Below are positions 32,236 to 46,562 of a stretch of 64,000 nt of DNA, piece by piece. The translations under genes and the position numbers were made by a program. Below the pieces are notes generated by a model. That model was not told where the DNA came from and ran no database searches. It was given only the letters and a program-made list of their open reading frames with translations. This DNA comes from Nicotiana tabacum (Eukaryota; Streptophyta; Magnoliopsida; Solanales; Solanaceae). How positions within the stretch are numbered: position 1 is the stretch's first letter; each line of letters begins with the position of its first letter. Location: assembly GCF_000715075.1 (NCBI RefSeq), contig NC_134082.1, positions 102,898,399-102,962,398 of the forward strand, given 5' to 3'.

Positions 32236-34357
32236 TGTAGACATGTGATTTTTGACCCTCCCCAAGATTTTTTATATATTAGCGTAAAATATTTAATTTA
32301 GGCATAATATAGATATTTTAAGTAATTTTAACTCTTTTACTTTATTTTATTACAAGAAACAAAAAAATTACAAAAATAGGTTCATTAATGTTTTGTATTC
32401 ATTTTTAGTAAAAAACAAATCTTAAAAATCTTAAAAAAAATATATATAAAAATAGTATCGTATTTTTAATATGATATTTGAAAATGTCAAAAATAGGTTT
32501 GTTTCAATGGGTAGTTTTATTTTAGTAATTATTTGAATAGTAGGAATAATTAATAAATGGGCCTGTATTTTTAATCTCGTTCGCAGCGAAAGAATAGAGC
32601 TTGGGCTCGAGCAACCCATTGTTAGGCCTAATTTTGGACCTAGCCCATAATTTCTAAGCCCATAATTCCTAGGCCCATACCACTAACCTAGACCTATGTA
32701 TATAAACAAGCTAGCACCTAAAGAATGGAGGAAGGATGAACAAAAGATGAAAAAGGTTGCGCATAAGAAAAAGAACAAAAAGGAAAAACGCAGCAAAAGC
32801 TGCGCATGAAAAACGAAAAAAGTCGAACAAAAAATAACAAAAGGCTGCGAACCAAAACAACCCCCTGAGATCGTCTTCTCCAAAACACCCCCCCCCCCTT
32901 TTTGCGTGGTCTTCTCCGACGACCCCTATGCGCAGGACGACCCCATCTTCTTCTTCGACCAACGGTGACAACACAGCCATATCTCTCAGGCGGCGAGTCA
33001 GATGACCCCAGCTCGCTGGAAAAACGCCAACGACCCCAACGTTAATCATCAAACGACCCCCATCTCTGCCTGAAACTCGCCGGAAAAAAAACGAGCTCCA
33101 CCAGCTCGTCGGATTAACGAGTTCCAGACGCGCTGCTGCTAGCCTCTAACCTGTCGAAAAACTCTAGTAACCGGCGGTCATCTGTGACGCTACAGTTATC
33201 GCCATTTTCATTCTCTCCCAGCTCGCTGCGTAAGTTTTGCCGCTTTGAGTCTCTCAAGGAGCTCGTTTGTTAAACATGTCTGAAGCTCTGTTCGTTGTTT
33301 CTTGTTCCGTTGGAGGTCGTCGTTTGTCATTCTGAGTTCGTCGAGGTTCGAAAGTTCCTGTTCTTCGCCCTTTGTTTCATTTCGTGTATTTTTTATAATT
33401 ATGGTTCAACGTGAAGATTTATGTGAATTTTTGTAACTTGTGATATTTTGAGGAAGAATCTCATTAATTCTAGGTTACATACTTTCCAGCCGTTTTACAA
33501 CGTATAAGATGTGTTTTGCTACTAGTCATGGTGAAGTTTTCCGTTATACTAACGAATAGTTTACTGGATAACAAAAATGACGTTAATTACAAGCCTTTGT
33601 TTGCAAATGGAATAGACCAATTGGCTATAACATTAGATGAACTTGGTCTTTCGTATTTTGTTTACCATTTGGCAATTCTTTGTATTACATTAGCAGTTCA
33701 ATTTGTCTCTCTATCCCTGACTCCAACAAATAAAAAGGGATGGAGGAAATTTCATGTTATAGATCGTGGGTACGGTTCCCGTGACGCGATTCGTAATGTT
33801 TTTGTAGAATAATAATTAAATAAAGTGTCATAGCTACGGGTACGGTTCCCGTGACATAGTTGTGATACACAATTTTAAAATCTGGGTGCACATTTATGTG
33901 ACCCAAATCTAAATTTTAACAACGTTAGATAAAATATGTCGAGACCCGCGGGTGCATTTATGTGACGTGGTTCAAGACGTGTTTTAGATGACGTTCAAAT
34001 CTTCCTTAAAATAATTAAAGGTGGTTAAAAAGTTAAAATGCACATAGGTTTAAAAGTATTCTAAATCAGATAAAGTCAAATACAACAGTTAAGCGACCGT
34101 GCTAGAACCACGGAACCCGGGAATGCCTAACACCTTCTCCTGGGTTAACCGAATCCCTTACTCAGATTTCTGGTTCGCGGACTGTTAACAGAGTCATATT
34201 TTCCTCGGTTCGGGATTCAACCGGTGACTTGGGACACCATTAATATCTCAAGTGGCGACTCTAAAATCTTAACAATTAAACCCCATTCTGATTGTCCTTT
34301 ACTTGGAGAAACTCCTTTACGCCCTTGCGGGGTGTAGGTGAAAAAGGAAGTGTGACA
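32236..34357 (+). repeat. Element B 3' LTR
   Basis: Starts TGTAGACATGTG, ends AGTGTGACA, 2122 bp. TATA box at 32699-32706. It keeps an open frame at 33516-33812 that is also open in the 5' LTR (23196-23525), with a hydrophobic middle; I do not recognise the product. Confidence 0.9.
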
Positions 34358-34362
34358 GGTGG

Positions 34363-35230
34363 GACTAGGCAAAACAGTCGATATTGTTACTAAGAAATTG
34401 AATAAACCCTATCATGAGTTCGGGGATCAGCCCCGTTCCCAGGTATACCTTGCGATCCAGGAGGCTATCGATCAGAACAGTCTGCTCTAGCTCTTCGACT
34501 GTTGACTTGGTCGCATCTGATTCTTCGGGGCGACGAAAGTTCGGGGGGCGAAGAAATCTTCCTCATTGTCTCCCAGAGTATGCATGCTTCTCCTCTCGTT
34601 TGAGGCCGAGTGTATGGGGGTTGGCATTTCATGGTGGACCGCAAATATTTCCCTCGCTGCCCGCTGTTCTCCGTGTATCGCCGTGATGCCATCCCTTGTG
34701 GGGAACCTTATTACATGATGCAAGGTCGAGGGTATTGACCTTATGTTGTGTATCCAAGGCTTGCCAAGCAAGGCATTGTATCTCATGTTACCGTCGATGA
34801 CCTGAAACTCGGTGCTCTGGGTTGTGCCAGATGTGTTGATCGGGAGGGTGATCTCTTCTTTCGTCTCTTCTCTGACCATGTTGAAACCGTGGAGGACTCG
34901 AGGGGTAGGGACAATTTGATTGAGCAGCCCTAGCTGTTCTACTACTTGTGACCTGATTATGTTAGCCGAACTGCCTAGGTCTACAAGCACGTTCTTTATC
35001 CTTGTGTCATTTAAGAGAAATGAGATCACTAGCGCATCGTTATGTGGTTCCCCCATGGTTTCGAGGCCTTCTTCGGCGAATATGAGGGTTTCTTTGGATA
35101 AGCATTTTTGGGCTGGTCCCTCTTCCGTAGCGGATGTTTTCGTTTGTTTGGACACGGGTCTTTGGCGATCGCTAGTTCCTCCGATAATCATATGGATGCT
35201 ATGTTGAGGATCCTTCCATTTTGCTCAGTT
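34363..35230 (-). pseudogene. Element C protease and start of reverse transcriptase
   Basis: The frame at 34487-35191 starts MIIGGTSDRQRPVSKQ and carries the retropepsin region: ISFLLNDTRIKNVLVDLGSSANI, where the usual catalytic DxGS reads DLGS, then NALLGKPWIHNI, the usual distal block. Codons continue through LEQTVLIDSLLDRKVYLG and DCFA-stop-SH into the B junction, where a Trp codon before SH has become TAG. The upstream end of this block is joined to a 5' leader segment with no gag between. Confidence 0.85.
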
Positions 35231-35425
35231 TGAACCCGGGGGTGCATCGGACTCTAGGTTGGTCGTGTCCACTTCCCCATCGCTTTTGAAGTCTCGATTT
35301 CCCATCTCACCAGCTGAGTCGGGCGTCCTGCCCTGAAATAGCGGATCTTTGGGCAAGAAAAAGTGTGAAAGTTAATGTGTGTTTGTGTGACGAAACCAGC
35401 ACGAAAATAATCACTATTATTTCTA
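35231..35425 (-). other. Element C leader and gag start, joined to protease by a deletion
   Basis: On the minus strand it reads MGNRDFKSDGEVDTTNLES and DAPPGSN, a likely gag N-terminus, then passes within ~30 bases to MIIGGTSDRQ just upstream of protease. A normal Tat gag would need well over 1 kb here. Confidence 0.6.
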
Positions 35426-35443
35426 GCCCTACGGTGGGCGCCA
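35426..35443 (-). other. Primer binding site of element C, tRNA-Lys type
   Basis: Minus-strand TGGCGCCCACCGTAGGGC. This is complementary with one mismatch to the 3' end of plant tRNA-Lys (CTT) as I recall it (ends GGTGGGCGCCA). Confidence 0.7.
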
Positions 35444-35455
35444 AACTATTTACCG

Positions 35456-36210
35456 TGAAAAAGGTAACAATAATTAAATTTGTAAATGGGACTCTAAAAA
35501 TACGTGATCTATTCCCGAGCTAGTTGTTAAAGCAGTTAATGCTAAGAACGCGAAGTGTAATGGTAAAATACAAGCTAATACGAGGTAGTAATCAAACGAA
35601 TGGTCGATGAAGGACCTTGAGGTCGATATCTGGCTCGAGCTCGAGCTATCGGGGGTAGTCGAGGATGGGATAACAGTTGAGATATGATTAAGCAAGACTC
35701 TATATTGCCAGTATTAGGTGATATGGTGAAGAACAAGTAGGAAAGCGATAAATGCTAGGGCGGCCTCGGGCCAGTGAGAATGAACAACTTAGAAGATAAG
35801 AGAGAGAGAGAGAAAGATAGAGAAAGAGAGAATATATTATTGCACTTTTAGAGAATAGTTGGAGCAACATCTGCCCTTTACGAAGAGGTGGGGATCCTCT
35901 TTATATAAGAGGGGAATTTCTTGTAATACAAAATGTGTTAACAGTGAAAGTACAGAGATAGGATGGCTGGATGTGACGTTTTGAAGATAGGCCTCAGGTA
36001 GGCCGGACTTGTCAGGTCGAGCTGCGTCACTTGGGAACTTCCCCCTTGATCGCTACGGCCCGCTGCATTTAGTCGGGATACTATACCCTTCGGATCAGCT
36101 CCAGACGAACCCCGGGGATGAGTCTTCGGCCTTGGCTCTGAGCTTCGAGGGGCATGACCTCGAGATGGCTTTGTGATGGGGAATTCGGGCCCCCGGATTC
36201 GCCGCATACA
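35456..36210 (-). repeat. Element C 5' LTR
   Basis: On the minus strand it starts TGTATGCGGCGAATCC and ends TTACCTTTTTCA. Length about 755 bp. The end next to the primer site could instead lie ~12 bp further. It contains a TATA box at 35901-35908. No second copy is in the window. Confidence 0.65.
35901..35908 (-). promoter_or_regulatory. Likely TATA box in 5' LTR of C
   Basis: TTATATAA within a CCTC...GAGG inverted repeat, about 300 bp into the LTR on the minus strand. Confidence 0.5.
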
Positions 36211-36731
36211 CCGAAATAGAAGGAAGATACTCATAAACGCTCTTTAAAAAATTGCAAAAATATAATGTAAAGATAGAGTTCAGGGTTCATTGCTAGTTAG
36301 GATTATCAATAGTTATCATATCAGATAGGGTAACAAATCATATCATGAAAATTATTTTGAAAAAATTAAAGTTACTAGAGCATCACGCTTAATGTACGAT
36401 CTGGTCACCTTCATCCTAAACCAAGGATAGAAATCATCATCAATCCATCCGTTAGCATTCATGTTTAGAGTATTTATTTTGTTTGGAGAGTTAGAAGTGT
36501 TGTTAAACTTGTGTTTAAGAGATATATAAAGAGTCAAAAACTTTTAATCTCCCCCCAATCGTATTTTTACTTTTCCCTTTATTTCCAACAAAAAATATTA
36601 TTTGGCATTTTAGTCCAAAAATTTCATCTTGTTTTCCCTCTTAATAAAGAAGCTAGAATACATTTTAGTCCTAAAATATAATCATGTTTTTCCTTTTATT
36701 ATAATTATGATTAACCAATAAAAACATATAA
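36211..36731. other. Non-coding flank right of element C
   Basis: AT-rich, with no coding or structural feature I can support. It contains TTTAGTCC phrases (36610, 36677) loosely mirrored at 40020-40200. Confidence 0.5.
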
Positions 36732-37597
36732 AATTATATATTGGCTATTATATAAACGGTCAATATAACTATGAATCACACCTATGTAATTAACATAGAC
36801 CGTATGATTAAAACCTTAGTCAATGGACTTATATGGGTGCTACGAATAACTAGTGGCCGATAAGTATGATATTAATGAATAAAATTATGTATTGGCTATT
36901 ATATAGACAATCAATATAACTATGAATTACAACGATGTAATTAGCATAGGCCATGTGAATAAAACTATCACGACCCTAGTTCACCCTCCATGAACTATCG
37001 TGACGGCACCTAGTCTCTACGACTAGGTAAGCCTAACAATTTGTGGATAAAGGAAACAACAGATAAAAGCTAATAGAAACTGCGGATAAACATAATGAAA
37101 ATGTTTAAGATGTCGCTTCGTATATACAAATACACACTCTCAACTGAAAAGATCTCCCAAAACTTGGAATCTCATGAAATCATAAGCTAAGGATGTTACA
37201 TAGTGCTCCAACTCCAGAATGTCTAAATCAAAGTAAATACAGAAGGACTATAACTACAAGAGAGAATGGAGAGGGACTTCTCGGTCTGCGGACGCGGCAG
37301 ATATACCTCGAAGTCTCTGAAGAATTGCCCTGCCTCAAAGATGGTAGGGCTGAGCCGAAGAACCTGGATCTGCACATGAAAAAAATACACAGGAAGGGCA
37401 TGAGTACACCGCATCGCTACTCAGTAAGTTCCAAGCCTAACTTCGGTCGGGTAGTGACGAGGAAAGTTAGGGCCCTACTGATTATAGATGAGCAACAAGG
37501 TACAACAGTATAAAATGACAATATAACTAAAGTGCTAACAGTCTATAACGAACAAAAATGCAGAAAGAATCTAACTCAGTGCACAGAAATAGCAATA

Positions 37598-37840
37598 GGG
37601 GATCTCCCGGGATACCGTCCCGTAGTCCCAAACGTAAATGTGCAAGGGAAACTCCCGGAATATAAAATCCGTAGTCCCAAAGTAAATATCCAGTACAGGG
37701 AATCTACCGGGTGTTGTCCCGTAGTCCCAATCATAAATGTGCATGGGGATCTACCAGAATACCGATCCGTAGTCCCAAAATAAACAAGCAGGGGGATCTC
37801 CCAGAATATCGTCCCGTAGTCCCAAAGTAAACACACAGCA
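37598..37840 (-). repeat. Five tandem ~48-bp units in LTR D
   Basis: Units contain GGGATCTCCCGG-like starts and the constant GTAGTCCCAAA. Unit lengths vary from about 47 to 52 bp. Confidence 0.8.
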
Positions 37841-38689
37841 GCAACACGAAGAATATTCAATTCAATCAAATTTCATACCAAAGTAAAACAGGTACAAGGC
37901 ATTCAAATAGAGTAGTTTGAACAAGTAAAGCAATTAAATCACTTAGACATGCTTCCCTAAACTAACAGTAGGCTTAAATTGCAAGTAATGTACAACAAGA
38001 AGAAAAACACAATTATAGTTGCTTAATGAAAACATAATTTTCAACAATTAGCACATATAGGCACTCGTCACCTCACATACAAGGCATTTCATATATTAAC
38101 AATACCAAATCCTAAGGGGAGTTTCCCCCACACAAGGTTAGGCAAGCCACTTACCTCGAACCAGCTTAATCAACTCGAAATCAAGTTCTTGCCACGAGTA
38201 CTCGACTCCAAATGGCCCAAATCTATTCAAATCAATTGCATAATGTAAATATAACTTCAAGTAACTAATTCCACTAATTAATTCGAAGCTAACACGCGAA
38301 ATTAAGAAAATTGTCCAAAACGTCCCCCAGGCCCACGTCTCGGAATCGGGTAAAAGTTACGGATTATGAACCCCCATTCACTCACGAGTCTAACCATACA
38401 GAAATTATCCAAATCCGATGTCAAATTCCCAATCAAAATTCGAAATTTTAGTTGAAGAACTCTATTCCATATTTCCCAATTTTCACCCCAAACCTGAAAT
38501 TAAATGATAAAATTAATGATAGATTAGTGGGATAAAACCAAAATCAAGTGTAGAATCATTACCCAATTGATATCTCTGAAAATCTGCCAAAACCTCGTTC
38601 AAATTCGAGCTCCCAAACTCTAGTTTTGATAAAAATGGCTAAACCCTCGATTTTGAAACTTTATAATCCACCCAGGTGATTCCTTCTTC

Positions 38690-38960
38690 GCAAACGTGGA
38701 AGGCCCATCACATTAGCGAAGCATAACTTGGCTTGGCCCAGAATTCCTTCATCGCGAATGCGATGACCCTATCGGGAACGCGGTAGCAACTCTCACCCTC
38801 CTATGCGAATGTTGGACCTTCTTTGCGAGCGCGTAGGCATATGACCTCTCAGCTTCGTGAACGCGGGACCAGCACCACAACCACAAAGCATTATGATTCC
38901 ACATGCCCCTGCTTGTCATCACGAACGCGAGACCCTACTCACGAATGCGAAGAAGGAAAC
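38690..38960 (-). other. GCG-word-rich block of LTR D
   Basis: Dense CGCGAATGCG, GCGAGCGCG and CGAACGCG words in otherwise AT-rich LTR. Comparable blocks are in F and G LTRs. Confidence 0.6.
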
Positions 38961-40018
38961 CAAAACTAGAGACCTGCTGCATTTACTGCAATTTCTCAAA
39001 CATGCATTTGATCCGTTTAACCACCTGAAACTCACCTGAGGCCCTCGGAACCTCAACCAAACATGTCAACATATCCTATAACATCAAAACAACATCAAAA
39101 CACCAAGTTAACATCGGATTCAAGCCTAAGAACTCCAAAAACTCCCAAAATTTGCTTTCGATAAAAAAAGTCTATAAAATCTCGTCCAAATGACCTGAAA
39201 TTTTGCATGCATGTCACATTCAACACTACGGAGGTAATCCAACTTTCTGAATTCCATTCTGGCCCTGATATCAAAATCTCACTATCGAAGCGGAAACTTC
39301 AAAAATTTAACTTTCGGCATTTCAAGCCTAAATAAGCTACGAACCTCCAAAATGCAATCTGAATACGCCCCTAAGCCCGAAATCACCCAACGGAGCTATC
39401 GGAACCAACAAAATTCCATTCTGAGGCTGTCTTCACACTGCTCTGATTATGGTTCAAAATCTAAAACTTAAACTCTCTTTTAGGGACTAAGAGTCCCAAA
39501 ACACTCCGAAACTCAAAACAAATCATCCCGACAAATCAAAATAGTAGAAACAAACATGGGGAGAGCAGTTAATAGGGGATCGGGGCATAAATTCTTAAAA
39601 TATGGTTGCTATGAATAATTAGTGGCCGATAAGTATGACCTTAATGAATGAAATTATATATTGGCTATTATATAGACGGTCAATATAACTATGAATTACA
39701 GTGATGTAATTAACATAGCCTATATGACGAAAACCTTAGTAAATGGACTTATATGGTTGCTATGAATAACTAGTGGACGATAAGTATGATCTTAATGAAT
39801 CTCACAACGATATAATTACCATAGGCCGTATGACTAAAACCTTAGTCAATGGACTTCTATAATTGCTTTGAATAACTAGTGGCTGATACATATGACCTTA
39901 ATGAATAGAATTATATATTGGCTATTATATAAACGATCAATATAACTATGAATCACAACGATGTAATTAACATAGGCCATATGAATAAAACCTTAGTTAA
40001 TAGATATGATTATTAAAA

Positions 40019-40247
40019 GGGGACTAAAAATGCAAAATACATAACTTAATATTTCATAATCAAAATTGCTACTTAGGATTCAAATTTAAAATGAAAAACG
40101 ATTTAATTAGCATTCAAATGATGGGATACAAAGCTGACAAAATTGAACGATGAAAAAACTTAAGAGGGAAAATTAGCATTCAAAATTTTTGAGGAGGGTA
40201 GGGAAAATTGGCCCCATATATATAGTCTCATATACTCAAATGAGAAG
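40019..40247. other. Non-coding stretch left of element G
   Basis: AT-rich, ends at the truncation point of the G 3' LTR. Nothing coding is seen. Confidence 0.5.
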
Positions 40248-43108
<2,861 letters not shown>

Positions 43109-43122
43109 TTCTCCACCTCTAA
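43109..43122 (-). other. Polypurine tract of element G
   Basis: On the minus strand GAGGTGGAGAA precedes the LTR start TGTGATGACCC. Confidence 0.65.
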
Positions 43123-43149
43123 AACAACTGTTCGTCGTCGAATGGACAT

Positions 43150-44540
43150 ATTAAAGTACCTGGACTGGTGAAAAGGTGTGGGTATCTACTCCGCGTGTCC
43201 GACTCCTAAGTAGCTGCCTCAATCGGCTGGCTTCTCCACTGCACTCGAACAGAAGGATAACTCCTTGACCTCAACTATCGAACTTGTCGAGCTAGAATTT
43301 CCACTGGCTCCTCCTCATAAGTCAAATCCTTGTCCAATTGGACTGAGCTGAAATCTAGCACATGGTACGGATCATTGTAATACTTCCGGAGCATGGACAC
43401 ATGGAAGACCAGATGGACTGCTGATAAACTAGGTGGCAATGCATACCTGTAAGCCACCTCTCCCACTCTCTCAAGAATCTCAAAAGGTACGATGTACCTA
43501 GGGTTCAACTTTCCCTTCTTTCCGAAACTCATCACACCCTTCATGGGTGAAACCCAAAGAAATACCCTCTCTCCGACTATGAATGCAACATCACGAACCT
43601 GACAATCGACATAACTCTTCTACCTATACTAAGATGTGTGTAGTCGATCCTGAATAATACTAACCTTATCCAAGGCATTCGGTACCAAATCAGTACCCAA
43701 CAACTGAGCCTCCCCAAGCTCAAAACACCCAACAGGAGAACGATACTGCCTCTTGTATAATGCCTCATAGGGACCCACCTGAATGCTTGGCTGGTAGCTG
43801 TTGTTGTAGACAAAACTCCGCAAGAGGTAAGAACTGATCCCAAGAACCTCTGAAGTCTATAACACAAATGCGGAGCATATCCTCCAATATCTGAATAGTG
43901 CGCTCGAACTGTCTCTCCGTCTGAGGATGAAATGATGTGTTCAACTCAACCTACGTACCCAACTCATATTGTATTGCCCTCCAGAAATACAACGTGAATT
44001 GTGTACCTCGATCAGATATGATAGACACGGGCACAGCGTGAAGACGAACGATCTCACGGTTGTAAATCTCAGCCAACCGCTCTAAAGAATAGGTAACTAT
44101 CACAGGAATGAAATGCGTTGATTTGGTCAGCCGATCCACAATGACCAATAATGTGTCGAACTTCCTCTAAGTCCGTGGGAGTCCAACAAAAAAATCCATA
44201 GTGATACACTCCCATTTCCACGCAGAATTTCTATCTTCTTAAGCAAACCACTAGGTCTCTGATGCTCATACATTACTTGCTGACAATTTAGACACTGAGC
44301 TACATATGCAACTATATCCTTCTTCATCCTCCTCTACCAATAATACTGCCGCAAGTCCAGATACATCTTGGCAGCACCTGGGTGAATAGAATACCGGGAA
44401 CTATGGGCCTTCTCAAGAATCAACTCACAAAATCCATCTGCATTCGGCACACAAACACAACCCTCCATCCTCAAAACACTACCATCTCCAACATTAACCT
44501 GCTTGGCACTACCGTGTCGCATTGTGTCTCTTAGGACAAG
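43150..44540 (-). pseudogene. Element G integrase with chromodomain remnant
   Basis: Pieces in several frames. HHCC finger: EKAHSSRYSIH and CLNCQQVM (44275-44460). Core: VIVDRLTKSTHFIPV and IISDRGTQF (43951-44148). Then YNNSYQPSIQVGPYEALYK (43629-43823) and MKGVMSFGKKGKLNPRYIVPF (43275-43544). A chromodomain-like tail VRVQWRSQPIEAAT, stop, ESDTRSRYPHLF is readable at about 43170-43270. The chromodomain places G among chromoviruses, Tekay-type by sequence. Confidence 0.8.
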
Positions 44541-44561
44541 AAAATGAGGGTCATCATACTG

Positions 44562-45910
44562 TCACTCCCTGATGCGCTCCAACAAGGAAGACCGAGCGAT
44601 TGTACAAGCTAGAACATGACTATGATCTGAAACATCCAACCTCACGAACTGATTGGCCATAGTCTGAACATCTGATGCAAGTGGTCTCTCACCGACTGGA
44701 ATATATACAAGGCTGCCCATACTCACTGCCTTTCTACTTAAGGCATCGACCACTGCATTGGCCTTCTCAGGATGATACAAGATGGTGATATCATAGTCTA
44801 TCAATAGCTCCAACCACCTCTTCTGCCTCAAATTGAGCTCTTTTGTTTGAACAAATAATACAAGCTCCGATGATTCGTGAATACCTCACATGACACGCCG
44901 TAAAGATAGTGCCTCCAAATCTTCAGCGCATGAACAATGACTGCCAAGTCTAAGTCATGAACAGGGTATATCTTTTCGTGAACCTTCAGCTGCCGCAACA
45001 CATATGCAATCACCTTGCCATCCTATATCAATACCACACTAAGTCCAATACGATATGCATTACAATATACTGTGTAAGATCCTGAACCTGTGGGCAACAC
45101 CAACATCGGTGCCATAGAGCTTTTGGAAGCTTGCCTCACACTTGTCTGACCATTTGAACAGGGCACCCTTTTGGGTCAACCTGGTCAATGGGGCTGCTAT
45201 AGATGAAAACCCCTCCACGAATCGCTGGTAGTAACTCGCCAAACACAAGAAACTCCAGATTTCCATAGTTGAAGTGGGTCAATGCCAGTTCTGAACTGCC
45301 TCAATCTTCTTAGGATCCACCTGAATGCCCTTTACTGATACTACATGCCCCAAGAAAGTAACCGAGTCCAACCAAAACTCGTATTTTGAAAACTTAGCAT
45401 ATAACTGGCTGTCTATCAGAGTCTGAAGTACGATCCGAAGATACTGCTCATGCTACTCTCGGCTACTGGAGTAAATCAAGATATCATCAATAAACACAAT
45501 CACAAAGGAATCCAGATAGATCTTAAACACTCGGTTCATCAAATCCATACACAACATTGGGTCATTCGTCAACCCAAATGACATCACTAGAAACTCATAA
45601 TGCCCATATCGAGTCCAAAAATGTATCTTAAGGACATCAGATGCCCTAATCTTCAATGGATGGTAGCCAAACCTCAAGTCAATCTTTGAAAACACCTTGG
45701 AACCTTAAAGTTGATCAAATAAGTCATCAATTCTTGGCAATGGATACTTGTTCTTGATGGTGAATTTGTTCAACTGCTGATTATATATGCACATCCTCAT
45801 CGATCCATCCTTCTTCCTTAGGAACAACATAGGTGCACCCAAGGGCGAGACACTATGTCTAATAAAGCCCTTATCAAGCAAATCTTGCAGTTTCTCCTTC
45901 AATTATTTCA
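44562..45910 (-). pseudogene. Element G reverse transcriptase and RNase H
   Basis: RT blocks: [27 protein letters not shown] (45705-45902), then in the same frame after one stop [27 protein letters not shown] and [15 protein letters not shown] (45453-45695), so the catalytic FIDD is kept. RNase H pieces: GFSSIAAPLTRLTQKGALFKW (45060-45266), [22 protein letters not shown] (44828-45013), then YHPEKANAVVDALSRKAV (44562-44831). There are at least one stop and two frame changes. Confidence 0.85.
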
Positions 45911-46557
45911 ACTCTGGTAGGGCCATACAGTATGGCAGAATAGAAATGGGCTGAGTGCCCAGCGCCAAATCAATACAAAAGTCAATGTCTCTATCGGGTG
46001 GCATCCCCGATAGATTTGCAGGAAATACCTCTGGAAACTCATGAACAACTAATACTGAATCCATGGAGGGAATCTTCACACTAGAATCGCAGACATAAGC
46101 CAAATAAGCTAGACACCCCTTCTCGACCATATGTCGAGCCTTCACATAAGAGATAACCCTGCTGGTAGAATGGCCAGGAGTCCCTCTTTACTTAATCGAG
46201 GCAACCCCGGCAAGGCTAAGGTCACCATCTTGGCGTGACAATCCAATAAAGCATGATAAGGTAACAGTCAATCCATACCCAAAATGACATCAAAATCAAC
46301 CATATCAAGAAGTATAAGATCTATACTAGTCTCAAGACTCCCAATAGTAACCATAGATGAATGATATACACGATCTACAATAATGGAATCTCCCACAGGT
46401 GTGGACACATACACAGGAGTACTCAAAGAATCACGAGAAACAACTAGATATGAAGAAAAATAGGATGACATGTAGGAATAGTATAGCTCGGGTCAAATAA
46501 AACTGAAGCATCTTTATGGCAAACTTGGACAATACTTGAGATAACAGCCTTTGATGA
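45903..46557 (-). pseudogene. Element G protease and linker to RT, cut by F
   Basis: STPVYVSTPVGDSIIVDRVYHSS and DMVDFDVILGMD at 46268-46471 are the retropepsin C-terminal part. 45903-46145 carries the linker to RT ([23 protein letters not shown]). The region up to 46557 runs into the F target site CTCAG. Confidence 0.8.
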
Positions 46558-46562
46558 CTCAG
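46558..46562. repeat. Target duplication of element F, left copy
   Basis: CTCAG here and at 56669-56673, a perfect 5-bp match on both sides of F. Confidence 0.9.

Larger units (their letters stand above)
21932..34357 (+). mobile_element. Element B: gag-only, Ogre-like LTR retrotransposon inserted in C, sister family of A
   Basis: LTRs of about 2.1 kb flank a tRNA-Arg-type primer site, a 2.4-kb leader, a gag frame with two stops and about 4.2 kb of non-coding sequence with tandem arrays. There is no pol. Leader, post-gag region, four structured motifs, polypurine tract and LTR end are homologous to A in order and spacing, but LTR front, gag N-terminus and arrays differ. It is a separate family, not a copy of A. 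Confidence 0.85.
1..36210 (-). mobile_element. Element C: Tat-lineage Ty3/Gypsy retrotransposon, host of insertions A and B, left end outside window
   Basis: Read on the minus strand the order is 5' LTR, tRNA-Lys-type primer site, protease, RT, RNase H, a second archaeal-type RNase H, integrase, then an antisense ORF. A second RNase H and an antisense ORF after pol are known traits of the Tat clade. The body is split by A (5885-21400) and B (21932-34357), both inserted in RT and both in the opposite orientation. Removing B and one target copy restores the RT reading register. Gag is missing between the primer site and protease. The 3' LTR is not in the window. Scattered stops and frameshifts show that it is dead. 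Confidence 0.85.
36966..39597 (-). mobile_element. Solo-type LTR D (minus strand), outer end truncated
   Basis: The left end reads TATCACGACCC and carries a terminal hairpin like those of F, G and H. The interior has the same general layout as F and G LTRs (conserved AGCTGCGGAC-like and GAAATTTTGCAT phrases, GCG-rich block). The right end stops at CATAAATTC, lacking the GGTCGTCACA-type terminus. There is no internal region next to it. No clear target duplication, so both the right LTR end and some host repeat are probably deleted. Confidence 0.7.
36732..40018 (+). repeat. Tandem repeat of ~151-bp unit, about five copies, split by solo LTR D
   Basis: Units start AATTATATATTGGCTATTAT, and contain GTAATTAACATAGGCC, CCTTAGTCAATGGAC and AACTAGTGGCCGATAAGTAT. 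Copies are at 36732-36882, 36883-36965 continuing at 39601-39651, 39652-39799, 39800-39906 (shortened) and 39907-40018 (partial). Copies differ from one another at many positions, so the array is old or degenerate. Confidence 0.85.

Noticed and set aside
36600..40200. TTTAGTCC and TTTTCCCTCTTAA phrases on opposite strands at both sides of the 151-bp array, hinting at terminal inverted repeats of a DNA transposon.
   Set aside because: The similarity is patchy, no clean repeat ends or target duplication can be defined.
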